Assembly (NCBI RefSeq): GCF_001704415.2
Contig: NC_030821.1
Span: 36,811,210-36,875,209 of the forward strand
DNA: 64,000 bases
Reading direction: 5' to 3'
From: Capra hircus
Lineage: Eukaryota; Chordata; Mammalia; Artiodactyla; Bovidae
Translations under genes and position numbers: made by a program
Shown here: piece by piece, positions 43,761 through 53,745 of the stretch
How positions within the stretch are numbered: position 1 is the first letter of the stretch
Layout: the number at the start of each line of letters is the position of its first letter
The notes under the pieces: model-generated
What the model saw: only the letters and a program-made list of their open reading frames with translations
Databases searched by the model: none
Told to the model about the DNA's origin: nothing

Positions 43761-45124
43761 AATATATTCCAGACAGACATACAGAGTTCCTCTATGTTCC
43801 TACTGAACTCAGATATATCTGTATCAAATAAGTAAATATCAATTGTAATAGTTTCATTTCATTTCTACCCACTTGACTGTAGCCTTTCTGGATTCTCTAA
43901 TGTTGGTACTGCCTTGTGCATTTACTGATTGGATGGATGCAGAAGGGCATATGGGTTTGCTCAGTATGGTTCTAGGAGAAAAGTTTTTGGAAATTATTGG
44001 GAGATATATTTTGATTGACTAGGAAGAAAAGTTTCTAAAATTTTTAGCTCTGGAACAAAGAGTTTTTAAAAGGGCTGCATTTAGAGGGGATGAGAAATTT
44101 ATCATCGACATAAATTTAAAGACCAGTTGTCCAAACTATTCAGCTCACTAGTGAATTAAATCCAGGGAAGTCAAAGGACTTGCCCAAAGCATATTTTCAA
44201 CAGAACTGGAAGTAAAATTGAATTTCTTACCTTTGATGCCAGTTTTTTTTTTCCTTCTTACATTAACATTCAGAGAGTTTGAGGAACTAGAAATATCAAA
44301 TTTGTATTAGATCTGAGTTCAAATCCTGAAAATTGAATAATTATGTGTTTTTTGGTTAATTAATCTGGCTCAAGAAAGTTTTCTCCTTTATAAAAATGGG
44401 GTACGATATCTTCGAAGATTTTAATGAGATTTTGTTAAATGCAGATCTTGATACAAGGTTGCAATTATTATGATCATATTTATTAAATTTTAGCAATTAT
44501 AAGAATCTTCTTATCAAGTTTATTATTTGCGCTTTACCAGTATGGTACTAAGTACATTTCAGCTACGTTATAGGTCAGAGAGGTTTTGGTAGCTAAACTG
44601 AAACCATTAATCTTATGGGAAAATGCAGTTCAAAATGCAAACCAATGAATTCTAAGTGAATTATGGAACACAATAATTTTTTTAAACTGAGAACTCTTTG
44701 GGAAGATATTTTTATGATAATGTGACTCAAGTCAATTGCAAGCAGTGTGAGTAGAAGAGGTATGGGAAAGAGTGCCTCTGGGAACTCATTGAGGAGGCTG
44801 GAAAGTCCCAGAATGCCATCCCCTTTCTTAATTTCCTATGTTCCCAGTTTACTCTGAATTAGTATTCTTCATAATTTCCATGAAAATGAGTAATCTAGTA
44901 AATGTAATTCTGTAGGGTCAGGGAAGAGCTCAATTGACTGAATCGTTATCAAAAGAGTAAATTTTTGTCACTGAGATTCAGCTTGTGCTTAAGTTTTGGG
45001 TCTGTGATAGCTCAGAGGTTTGCATTTGTTCAGGGAGATAATCTTTCCAGAAAACTGGATGCCTGGGCAATAGTGGGTGTCTCATGGGAGGCATTAAGAC
45101 AGATGTGTGTGTGATGATCTTACA
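43761..45124. other. No gene recognised
   Basis: AT-rich unique sequence with no open frame of note. Confidence 0.55.
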
Positions 45125-45280
45125 CAACTATATAATAAATCCTGGCTGTGTCTTTTAATATCTTTGTGATCTTGAGAAAGTTACTTCAACATTCTGAGCC
45201 TCAGTTTCTTCCTGTAAAATGCCCACCTCCATTGAATTGTGATGGTTAAATATCTGGCACATAATAGGTGCTCGACATTT
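45125..45280 (+). mobile_element. MIR SINE fragment
   Basis: 'tcttgagaaagttacttcaa', 'ctcagtttcttcctgtaaaa' and 'ggcacataataggtgctcga' give a clear plus-strand MIR. Confidence 0.8.
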
Positions 45281-45899
45281 CCTCCCTCCCTGCCTTCCTC
45301 CATTTTTTCCTTCCTTTCTTCCTACCTAATTAAGCAAGAGTGAAAAGAAATGGTGTCAGTTTGTAAAATCTAATTAGCAAACTCATTGAGCACTAACTTG
45401 GAATTCCTGAATACAAACACACACAGAGTTCCAATAGCCTCCTTAGGGTAGTGCCTTTCATACCCTGATATATGCTCCTGCCAACATTCAACCTTAAAAT
45501 TCACCTTTGACGTTATTTCAATAAAACACAGACAAGCAAGGGAGGGAGGGAGGGAGGGAGGGGGCACCACTGGCTCAGAACCTCCCATGCAGATCCCTTC
45601 CCCCTTAAGAACAGATTAGTGGGCAGCTAGAATAAAGACTATAGAAAGGACAGATTCAGGGGGCACAGCACAAATGGGGATCTGACTTTGATTTCCTGCT
45701 CTATTCCTTTGAAAAGTTGAGTAAATCACCTTTGATTTGCTTATCTGTGGATTAAGGATTAAACTCACTTCAAGAAGGCTGTGCTATGGCTCTTGGTTGA
45801 TGATTATAAAGTAGTTTAACAACTTACTCAGAAATGAAGTAAAGAAAGCTTAGCTTTTCAGTGGTATCTTTATCAAAGTAAAAAAAAAAAAAAAGTAAC
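45281..45899. other. No gene recognised; simple repeats
   Basis: Contains a pyrimidine-rich tract (45280-45325) and an (AGGG)n run (45538-45562). About 45690-45790 is a weak plus-strand MIR. Confidence 0.5.
45538..45562 (+). repeat. (AGGG)6 microsatellite
   Basis: Six perfect GGGA-type tetramers with a GGGG end. G runs on one strand make a G-quadruplex possible. Confidence 0.88.
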
Positions 45900-46095
45900 T
45901 CTAGGGCATATAGTATGTGCTAGGGAGTAATCTAATCCTCACAACTACCTTATGATATAGGCATGCTATCATTCTACCATTACAAATGAAACCGAGGCAT
46001 AAAAAGTTTAAGTAACATGTCCAAGGATGGCTGTGTTGAAATCTGATTCCAGGAAATTGGCCCCCAGAGATTTTGTGCTTAACCATTATGCTCTA
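45900..46095 (-). mobile_element. MIR SINE fragment
   Basis: 'aatcctcacaactaccttat', 'aatgaaaccgaggcataaaa' and 'tgcttaaccattatgctcta' give a near-complete reversed MIR. Confidence 0.83.
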
Positions 46096-46433
46096 CTGTT
46101 GAATTTGGCAAGTGGGTTTAGCAACTCTTAATTAAGAGGTAACTCATCTCAAGAAAATGTACTGCATTTTTTGAGAAATTTTTGTTGCATATTGTATCTG
46201 TGGTAAAGTCTTATTTGACATGGCAGAGTGTAAAATTGGCCAAATATTTCTCAAGATGTTGGGAAATTTTCCCATATTTTATAGTTATATATCCTTCTTT
46301 TGCCAAGATAAATCCCATAGAAGAGGTGTCTTCTACATAAGGTATGAGAACCCCAGAGGTGTGCACAAAGAAATTCTTGGAAGTACAAAAAGAAATACTA
46401 GATCATTTATTTTATCTCATTTCTTTATTGTTA

Positions 46434-46473
46434 ATTATTTTAATAAGCAATATATTATTTTAATAAGCAATAT
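46434..46473. repeat. Perfect 20-bp tandem duplication
   Basis: Two identical 20-bp units (46434-46453 and 46454-46473), with the start of a third (attatt). Confidence 0.9.
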
Positions 46474-46796
46474 ATTATTATTACAGGAATTCTTCTACAT
46501 GATTTATAAACTCATATTATACTTATACTGGAGATTAATCCTCAATAATATCTTTTCTGATGGAGAAGATATAACAACAAGTTTGGAGGCCCTAAAATTT
46601 AGGAAAATAACCTTTAATGTGTTACTGCGGTGAATCAATTTATGCTTTCACAGGATCATTTAAGTTATCTTCTCAACAATCACTGGATTTATGAGTAATA
46701 TCAAAACTACCAATATGTCTGTGGTATTCACCATAATACAAAGTTTCTCAGATTTCTACTATAGGATCTAATGCATACTAAACTCTCAAAGAATAC

Positions 46797-46860
46797 TGAA
46801 GGAAGGAAGAAAGAGAAAGGGAGGGAAGAAGGAGGAAGAGAGGAAAAGAGAAAGGGGAAG
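46797..46860 (+). repeat. Purine-only (GA-rich) tract
   Basis: About 60 bases of nearly pure G and A in GGAA and GGAG blocks. A homopurine tract of this kind can form triplex DNA. Confidence 0.82.
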
Positions 46861-48438
46861 GTGACTTCTTTTTATGCAATATTTTATCTTTAAGATCATA
46901 GATTTTGTAAACAGTCTTGATCTTTTCCCCACAGCTAGGAAACTCTTTTCATAAGAAACACAGATTATTCTTGGGTTCACCCTATCACAATGTTAATCTT
47001 AAACTGAACAAATTTGGGGTTTGCTGAGAATTCAGGTAAGCATTTGCACACTGCTGAGTATATGGAACTTAGCAGACACTCAACAAATTTCTATTTAGAC
47101 AATAAAAGTTTATCTCCTATTTCAGTTCAGTTCAGTCCCTCAGTCATGTCCGACTCTGCAATTCCATGGACCGCAGCACGCCAGGCCTCCTTGTCCACCA
47201 CCAACTCCCGGGGCTTACTCAACCTCATGTCCATCTAGTTGGTGATGCCATCCAACTGTCTCATCCTCTGTCGTCCCCTTCTCCTCCTGCCTTCAATCTC
47301 TCCCAGCATCAGGGTCTTTTCCAATGAGTCCGTTCTTTGCATCAGGTGGCCAAAGTATTGGAGCTTCAGCTTTAGTATCAATCCTTCCAAAGAATATTCA
47401 GAATTGATTTCCTTTAAGATTGACTGGTTTGATCTCCTTGCAGTCCAAGGGACTCTCAAGAGTCTTCTCCACTACCACAGTTCAAAAGCATCAGTTCTTT
47501 GGTGCTCAGCCTTCTTGATGGTCCAACTCTCACATTCATACATGACTTTGACTATACAGATCTTTGTAAGCAAAGTAATGTCTCTGCTTTTTAATATGCT
47601 TTCTAGGTTGGTCATAGTTTTTCTTCCAAGGAGCAAGCGTCTTTTAATTTCATGAATGCAATCACCATCTGCAGTGATTTTAGAGCCTGAAAAAATGAAG
47701 TCTGTCACTGATTCCATTGTTTTCCCATCTATTTGCTATAAAGTGATGGGACCAGGTGTCATGATCTTCATTTCTTGAATGTTGAATTGTGGGAGCCAAC
47801 AATTAGCTCTTTCACTTTCATTAAGAGGCTCTTTAGTTCCTCTTCACTTTCTCCATTAGAGTGGTGTCATCTGCATGCCTGAGGTTATTGATATTTCTCC
47901 CAGCAATCTTGATTCCAGCTTGTGCTTTGTCCAGCTTGGCGTTTTGCATGGTGTACTCTGCATATAAGTGAAATAAGTAGGGTGACAGTATTCAGCCTTG
48001 ATGTACTCCTTTCCCAATTTGGAACCAGTCTGTTGTTCCATGTCCGGTTCTAACTATTGCTTCTTGCCCTGCATACAGATTTCTCAGGAGGCAGGGTTAG
48101 GAGGTTTGGTATTCCCATTTCTTTAAGAATTTTCCAGAGTTTGTTGTGATCCACACAGTCAAAGGCTGGCATAGTCAATAAAACAGAAGTAGATGTTTTC
48201 TGGAACTCCCTTGTTTTGTTGATGATCCAGCAGATGTTGGCAATTGGATCTCTGGTTCTTCTGCCTTCTCTAAATCCTGTTTGAATATCTGGAAGTTCTC
48301 AGTTCATGTACTGTTGAAGCCTGGCTTGGAGAATTTTGAGCATTACTTTGCTAGCATGTGAGATGAGTATAATTGTGTGGTAGTTTGAACATTCTTTGAC
48401 TTTGCCTTTCTTTGGAATTGGAATGAAAATTGACCTTT

Positions 48439-48870
48439 TTAGTCCTGTAACCAATGCTGAGTTTTCCAAATTTGCTGACATATTGAGTGCAGCACTTTCA
48501 CAGCATCATCTTTTAGGATTTGAAATAGATCAGCTGGAATTCCATCCCCTCCACTAGCTTTGTTCATAGTGATGCTTCTTAAGGCCCACTTGACTTCACG
48601 GTCCAGGATGTCTGACTCAAGGTGAGTGATCACACCATCATGGTTATCTGGGTCATTAAGATCTTTTCTGTATAGTTCTGTGTATTCTTTCCTCCTCTTC
48701 TTAATATCTTCTGCTTCTGTTATGTCCATACCATTTCTATCCTTTATTGTGCCCATCTTTGCATGAAATGTTCCCTTGGTTTCTCTAATTTTCTTGAAGA
48801 GATCTCCAGTCTTTCCCATTCTATTATTTTCCTCTATTTCTTCGCATTGTTCACGGAAGAAGGTTTCCAT
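48439..48870 (-). pseudogene. BovB RT first half (broken)
   Basis: An open stretch of 143 codons covering the charged region (EEIEENNRMGKTGDLFKKI) through ALRSITMNKASGGDGIP to QIWKTQHWLQD. The frame shifts at about 48450, and the next piece (48299-48481) continues KRSIFIPIPKKGK. Further pieces at 47856-48041 and 47472-47717 hold later parts of the protein. Confidence 0.82.
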
Positions 48871-49430
48871 TTCCCTCCTTGCTATTGTTTGGAATCTGCA
48901 TTCAGTTGGGTTTATCTTTCCTTATCTCCTTTGCCTTTCACTTCTCTCTTTCCTCAGCTATTTGTAAGGGCTCCTCAGACAACCATTTTGCATTTTTAAT
49001 TTTCTTTTTCTTGGAGATGGTCTTGATCACTGCCTTTCATACAATGTTATGAGCCCCGTCCATAGTTCTTCAACCTCTGTGTCTATCAGATCTAATCCCT
49101 TGAATTTATTTGTCACTTCCATTGTATAATTGTAAGGGATTTGATTTAGGTCTTACCTGAATGGCCTAGTGGTTTTCACTACTTTCTTCAATTTAAGTCT
49201 GAATTTTGCAATAAGGAGTTCATGATCTGAGCCAAATCAGCTCCTGGTCTTGTTTTTCCTGACTGTATATAACTTCTACATCTTTGGCTGCAAAGAATAT
49301 AATCAATCTGATTTCAGTATTGACCATCGGTTATGTCCATGTGTAGAGTCATTGCTCATGTTGTTGGAAGAGGATGTTTACTATAACCACTATGATCTCT
49401 TGGCAAAACTTTGTTAGCCTTTGCCCTGGT

Positions 49431-49694
49431 TCATTTTGTACTCCAAGGCCAAACTTGCCTGTTACTCCAGGTATCTCTTGACTTTCTACATTTGTATTCC
49501 AGTCCCCAGTAATGAAAAGGACATCTATTTTTGGTGTTAGGTTTTAGAAGGTCTTGTAGGTATTTATAGAACTGTTCAACTTTAGCTTCTTCAGCATTAG
49601 TGGTTGGGGCATGGACTTGGATTACTGTGATATTGAATGGTTTGCCTTGGAAACAAATAGAGATCATTTTGTCATTTTTGAGATTGTACTGCAA
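49431..49694 (-). pseudogene. BovB endonuclease, second part (broken)
   Basis: It begins at the truncation point and encodes QGKPFNITVIQVHAP and a tail that loses the frame after the DLLKPNT region. In this copy the Gln codon that became a stop in the 50-kb copy (51213) is still Gln (VIQVHAP). Confidence 0.8.
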
Positions 49695-49699
49695 TTAGG

Positions 49700-49838
49700 A
49701 CTCTCTTTACAGATGAGGAAATGAAGACCAGAGCAAGTAAGTAACTTGCCCAGTGTCACACAGTGAGCGGCAGTAGCAAGATGCACCCACACATAACCTG
49801 GCTTTAAAACCCTTGCTCTGAAGTCACTACACTACTAC
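49700..49838 (-). mobile_element. MIR SINE fragment
   Basis: 'ctctttacagatgaggaaat', 'agtaacttgcccagtgtcac' and 'aacccttgctctgaagtcac' are the reversed MIR. It forms most of the spacer between the two BovB copies, and the minus-strand BovB cut into it. Confidence 0.82.
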
Positions 49839-50049
49839 GCAAGAACTCTCCCATCTCTTCCCTCTCATATTTTAAACTTCTTTCCCCCTTTAAAGATACC
49901 TTGGAGTTTCACTGTATTATACTTATGTTGGGCTTTGCAAGCTGAAGAGGAGAGGAAATGCCATGGGAGTTTTCCCAGAGTACTAAGAAAAAATTAGTTA
50001 AAGCCAGTACCACTGGGGCAGCAGCCTAGAGTGACAGGCTGCGATGGTG

Positions 50050-50470
50050 CAGGAACGGCCGAGAGGAGCTACCCTGTGTCCAAGGTCAGGGGCGGCGGCC
50101 TAGAGGAGCTACCCCGCATCCGAGGTCAGTGGCAGCCGGGAGGAGACACCCCGCGTCCGAGATCAGGGGTGGACAGGAGACGCCACCTCGTGCCTGAGAA
50201 CAGGGGCGGTGACCTTGAGGAACGACCTTGAGCCCGAGGCCAGGGGCAGCAGCTGGGAGGAGCCACCCACACCCGAGGCCAGGGCTGGCAGCCTGGAGGA
50301 GCAACCCGAGGAGTGGTGGCTGTGCAGGCAAAGGAGGGCCTAGAGGAGCTATCCCACGTTGAAGGTCAGGAACGTCGGCGGTAAGGAGATACCCCTCATC
50401 CAAGGTAAAGAGCAGCAGCTGTGCTTTGCTGGAGCAGCGGTGAAGAGATACCCCACACCAAGGTAAGAGA
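50050..50470 (+). repeat. GC-rich degenerate tandem repeats in the BovB 5' region
   Basis: Some nine units of roughly 35-50 bp, each with a 'gaggagctaccc' type start and a 'cgaggtcaggggc' type end. They are rich in CpG, unlike the rest of the window. In RTE elements this part is expected to hold the internal promoter, but that role is inference here. The 16584 copy retains only about two units. Confidence 0.82.
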
Positions 50471-50482
50471 AACCCAAGTAAG

Positions 50483-50812
50483 ATGGTAAGTGTTGCAAGA
50501 GGGCATCAGAGGGCAGACACACTGACACCATACTCACAGAAATCTAGTCAATCTGATCATACTAGGACCACAGCCTTGTCTAACTCAATGAAACCAAGCC
50601 ATGCCTGTGGGACAACCCAAGACAGATGGGTCATGGTGGAGAGGCCTGACAGAATGTGGTCCACTGGAGAAGGGAATGGCAAACCACTTCAGTATTCTTG
50701 CCTTGAGAACCCTATGAACAGTAGGAAAAGGCAAAATGATAGGATACCAAAAGAGGAACTCCCTAGGTCATTAGGTGCCCAATATGCTACTGGAGATCAG
50801 TGGAGGAAATAA
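50483..50812 (+). pseudogene. BovB N-terminal region (broken)
   Basis: A 109-codon open stretch upstream of the endonuclease, parallel to the first part of the piece at 19367-19894. It ends because of an extra G near 50805 (tggaggaaataa where the other copy has tggagaaataac). At 50661-50712 it contains a block that closely resembles the Bov-A SINE body. Confidence 0.82.
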
Positions 50813-50939
50813 CTCCAGAAAGAATGAAGGGATGGAGCCAAAGCAAAAACAATACCCAGTTGTGGATGTGACTGGTGATAGAAGCAAGATCTGATGCTGT
50901 AAAGAGCAATATTGCATAGGAACCTGGAATGTCAGGTCC

Positions 50940-51215
50940 ATGAATCAAGGCAAATTGGAAGTGGTCAAACAAGAGATGGTAAGGGTGAATGTTGACATTC
51001 TAGGAATCAGCGAACTAAAATTGACTGGAATGGGTGAATTTAACTCAGATGACCATTACATCTACTACTGCGGGCAGGAATCCCTCAGAAGAAATGGAGT
51101 AGTTATCATGGTCAACAAAAAAGTCCGAAATGCAGTACTTGGATGCAATCTCAAAAACGGCAGAATGATCTCTGTTTGTTTCCAAGGCAAACCATTCAAT
51201 ATCGCAGTTATCTAA
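50940..51215 (+). pseudogene. BovB endonuclease, first part (broken)
   Basis: Ninety-one codons of the APE-type endonuclease that starts upstream at GTWNVRS. The frame contains DILGISELK with the metal-binding Glu, followed by LTGMG where the other copy has WTGMG, so a conserved Trp is lost. It ends at TAA (51213-51215), where the copy at 49431 has a Gln codon. The following open piece is in the same frame. Confidence 0.87.
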
Positions 51216-51389
51216 GTCTATGCCCCAACCAGTAATGCTGAAGAAACTGAAGTTGAACGGTTTTATGAAGACCTACAAGACCTTTTAGAACTAACACCCA
51301 AAAAAGATGTCCTTTTCAATATAGGGGACTGGAATGCAAAAGTAGGAAGTCAAGAAACACCTGGAGTAACAGGCAAATTTGGCCTTGGA

Positions 51390-53009
51390 ATGTGGAATGA
51401 AGCAGGGCAAAGACTAATAGAGTTTTGCCAAGAAAATGCGCTGGTCATAGCAAACACCCTCTTCCAACAACACAAGAGAAGACTCTACACATGGACATCA
51501 CCAGATGGTCAACACCGAAATCAGATTGATTATATTCTTTGCAGCCAAAGATGGAGAAGCTCTATACAGTCAACAAAAACAAGACCAGGAGCTGACTGTG
51601 GCTCAGATCATGAACTCCTTATTGCCAAATTCAGACTTAAATTGAAGAAAGTAGGGAAAACCACTAGACCATTCAGGTATGACCTAAATCAAATCCCTTA
51701 TGATTATACAGTGGAAGTGAGAAACAGATTTAAGGGTTTAGATCTGATAGATAGAGTGCCTGATGAACTATGGAATGAGGTTTGTGACACTGTACAGGAG
51801 ACAGGGATCAAGACCATCCCCATGGAAAAGAAATGCAAAAAAGCAAAATGGCTGTCTGGGGAGGCCTTACAAATAGCTGTGAAAAGAAGAGAGGTGAAAA
51901 GCCAAGGAGAAAAGGGAAGATATAAGCATCTGAATGCAGAGTTCCAAAGAATAGCAAGAAGAGATAAGAAAACATTCTTCAGCGATCGATGCAAAGAAAT
52001 AGAGGAAAACAACAGAATGGGAAAGACTAGAGATCTCTTCCAGAAAATTAGAGATATCAAGGGAACATTTCATGCAAAGATGGGCTTGACAAAGGACAGA
52101 AATGGTCTGGACCTAACAGAAGCAGAAGAAATTAAGAAGAGGGGGCAAGAATACACGGAAGAACTGTACAAAAATGATCTTCACGACCCAGATAATCATG
52201 ATGATGTGATCACTCATCTAGAGCCAGACATCTTGAACTGTGAAGTCAAGTGGGCCTTAGAAAGCATCACTACGAATAAAGCTAGTGGAGGTGATGGAAT
52301 TCCAGTTGAGCTATTTCAAATCCTGAAAGATGATGCTGTGAAAGTGCTGCACTCAAACTGCCAGCAAGTTTGGAAAACTCAGCAGTGGCCACAGGACTGG
52401 AAAAGGTCAGTTTTCATTCCAATCCCTAAGAAAGGTAATGCCAAAGAATGCTCAAACTACCGCACAATTGCACTCATCTCACATGCTAGTAAAGTAATGT
52501 TCAAAATTCTCCAAGCCAGACTTCAGCAATACGTGAACCGTGAACTCCCTGATGTTCAAGCTGGTTTTAGAAAAGGCAGAGGAACCAGAGATCAAATTGC
52601 CAACATCCACTGGATCATGGAAAAAGCAAGAGAGTTTCAGAAAAACATCTATTTCTGCTTTATTGACTATGCCAAAGCCTTTGACTGTGTGGATCACAAT
52701 AAACTGTGGAAAATTGTTCAAGAGATGGGAATACCAGACCACCTGACCTGCCTCTTGAGAAATCTGTATGCAGGTCAGGAATCAACAGTTAGAACTGGAC
52801 ATGGAACAACAGACTGTTTCCAAATAGGAAAAGGAGTATGTCAAGGCTGTATATTGTCACCCTGCTTATTTAACTTATATGCAGAGTACATCATGAGAAA
52901 CTCCGGACTGGAAGAAACACAAGCTGGAATCAAGATTGCCAGGAGAAATATCAGTAACCTCAGATATGCAGATGACACCACCCTTATGGCAGAAAGGAAG
53001 AGGAGCTAA
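51390..53009 (+). pseudogene. BovB endonuclease end and reverse transcriptase (539 codons)
   Basis: The longest open frame in the window. Residues 45-50 (QIDYIL) and 72-74 (SDH) are the last endonuclease motifs, SDH carrying the catalytic His. The charged linker spans 85-265. RT fingers include WKRSVFIPIPKKG (337-349) and AGFRKGRGTRDQI (391-403). Motif A FIDYAKAFD is at 424-432, QGCILSP at 485-491 and the catalytic YADD at 526-529. All key RT residues are intact. The frame ends soon after motif C, at AERKRS, through loss of one base near 52996. The Met used here is internal, because the real protein began upstream. The protein family nicks target DNA and reverse-transcribes element and SINE RNA. 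Confidence 0.93.
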
Positions 53010-53017
53010 AAAGCCTC

Positions 53018-53734
53018 TTGATGAAAGTGAAAGAGGAGAGTGAAAAAGTTGGTTTAAAGCTCAACATTCAGAAAATGAAGATCATGGCATCTGGTCCCAT
53101 CACTTACTGGGAAATAGATGGGGAAACAGTAGAAACAGTGGCAGACTTTATTTTTTGGGGCTCCAAAATCACTGCAGATGGTGACTGCAGCCATGAAATT
53201 AAAAGACGCTTACTCCTTGGAAGAAAAGTTATGACCAACCTAGATAGCATGTGAAAATGCAGAGACATTGCTTTGCTGACTAAGGTCCGTCTAGTGAAGG
53301 CTATGGTTTTTCCTGTGGTCATGTATGGCTGTGAGAGCTGGACTGTGAAGAAAGCTGAGCGCCGAAGAATTGATGCGTTTGAACTGTAGTGTTGGAGAAG
53401 ACTCTTGAAGATCCCTTGGACCGCAAGGAGATCCAACCAGTCCATTCTGAAGGAGATCAGCCCTGGGATTTCTTTGGAAGGAATGATGCTAAAGCTGAAG
53501 CTCCAGTACTTTGGCCACCTCATGCGAAGAGTTGACTCATTGGAAAAGACTCTGATGCTGGGAGGGATTAGGGGCAGGAGGAGAAGGGGACGACAGAGGA
53601 TGAGATGGCTGGATGGCCTCACGGACCTGATGGACGTGAGTCTGAGTGAACTCCGGGAGATGGTGATGGACAGCGAGGCCTGGCGTGCTGCGATTCTTGG
53701 GGTTACAAAGAGTCAGACACGGCTGAGCGACTGA
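53018..53734 (+). pseudogene. BovB C-terminal region (broken by two stops)
   Basis: The same frame resumes after the deletion with KVKEESEKVGLKLNIQ, continues through SKITADGDCSHEIKRRLLLG and is cut by TGA at 53252, then by TAG at 53387 in place of a Trp codon. The last open part (53405-53734) holds ARRSNQSILKEISPG, LQYFGHLMRRVDSLEK and a basic GRRRRGRQRMRW segment, ending at LSD. Confidence 0.87.
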
Positions 53735-53745
53735 ACTGAACTGAA

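Larger units (their letters stand above)
46096..47121. other. No gene recognised
   Basis: AT-rich sequence. The 137-codon open frame at 46220-46633 crosses the tandem duplication at 46434 and is rich in Ile, Leu and Tyr only because of base composition. I do not consider it a gene. Confidence 0.55.
47122..49694 (-). mobile_element. BovB LINE, about 2.6 kb, 5'-truncated
   Basis: The left end is the BovB 3' terminus (TTCAG repeats). The minus strand runs through the C-terminal region, RT, linker and the second half of the endonuclease, stopping at about 49694. It is more decayed than the two longer copies, with a small rearrangement near 47790. The catalytic YADD reads HADD in this copy (Tyr codon changed to His at 47875-47877). 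It lies head to head with the BovB starting at 50018. Confidence 0.94.
50018..53745 (+). mobile_element. BovB LINE, essentially full length
   Basis: This is the most complete copy in the window, about 3.7 kb. It starts with a GC-rich 5' region of tandem repeats, then a single long EN-RT reading frame interrupted by four stops and two frameshifts, and ends in the TGAAC-type pentamer tail. The frame lesions are a one-base insertion near 50805, TGA at 50892, TAA at 51213, a one-base deletion near 52996, TGA at 53252 and TAG at 53387. I could not find a clear target duplication. Confidence 0.95.

Noticed and set aside
46220..46633. 137-codon open frame
   Set aside because: Composition is explained by AT-rich DNA. 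It crosses a tandem duplication and has no domain, signal or splice support.
50086..50403. 105-codon minus-strand frame in the GC-rich region
   Set aside because: It is a shadow of the GC-rich tandem repeats in the BovB 5' region, on the strand opposite to the element.
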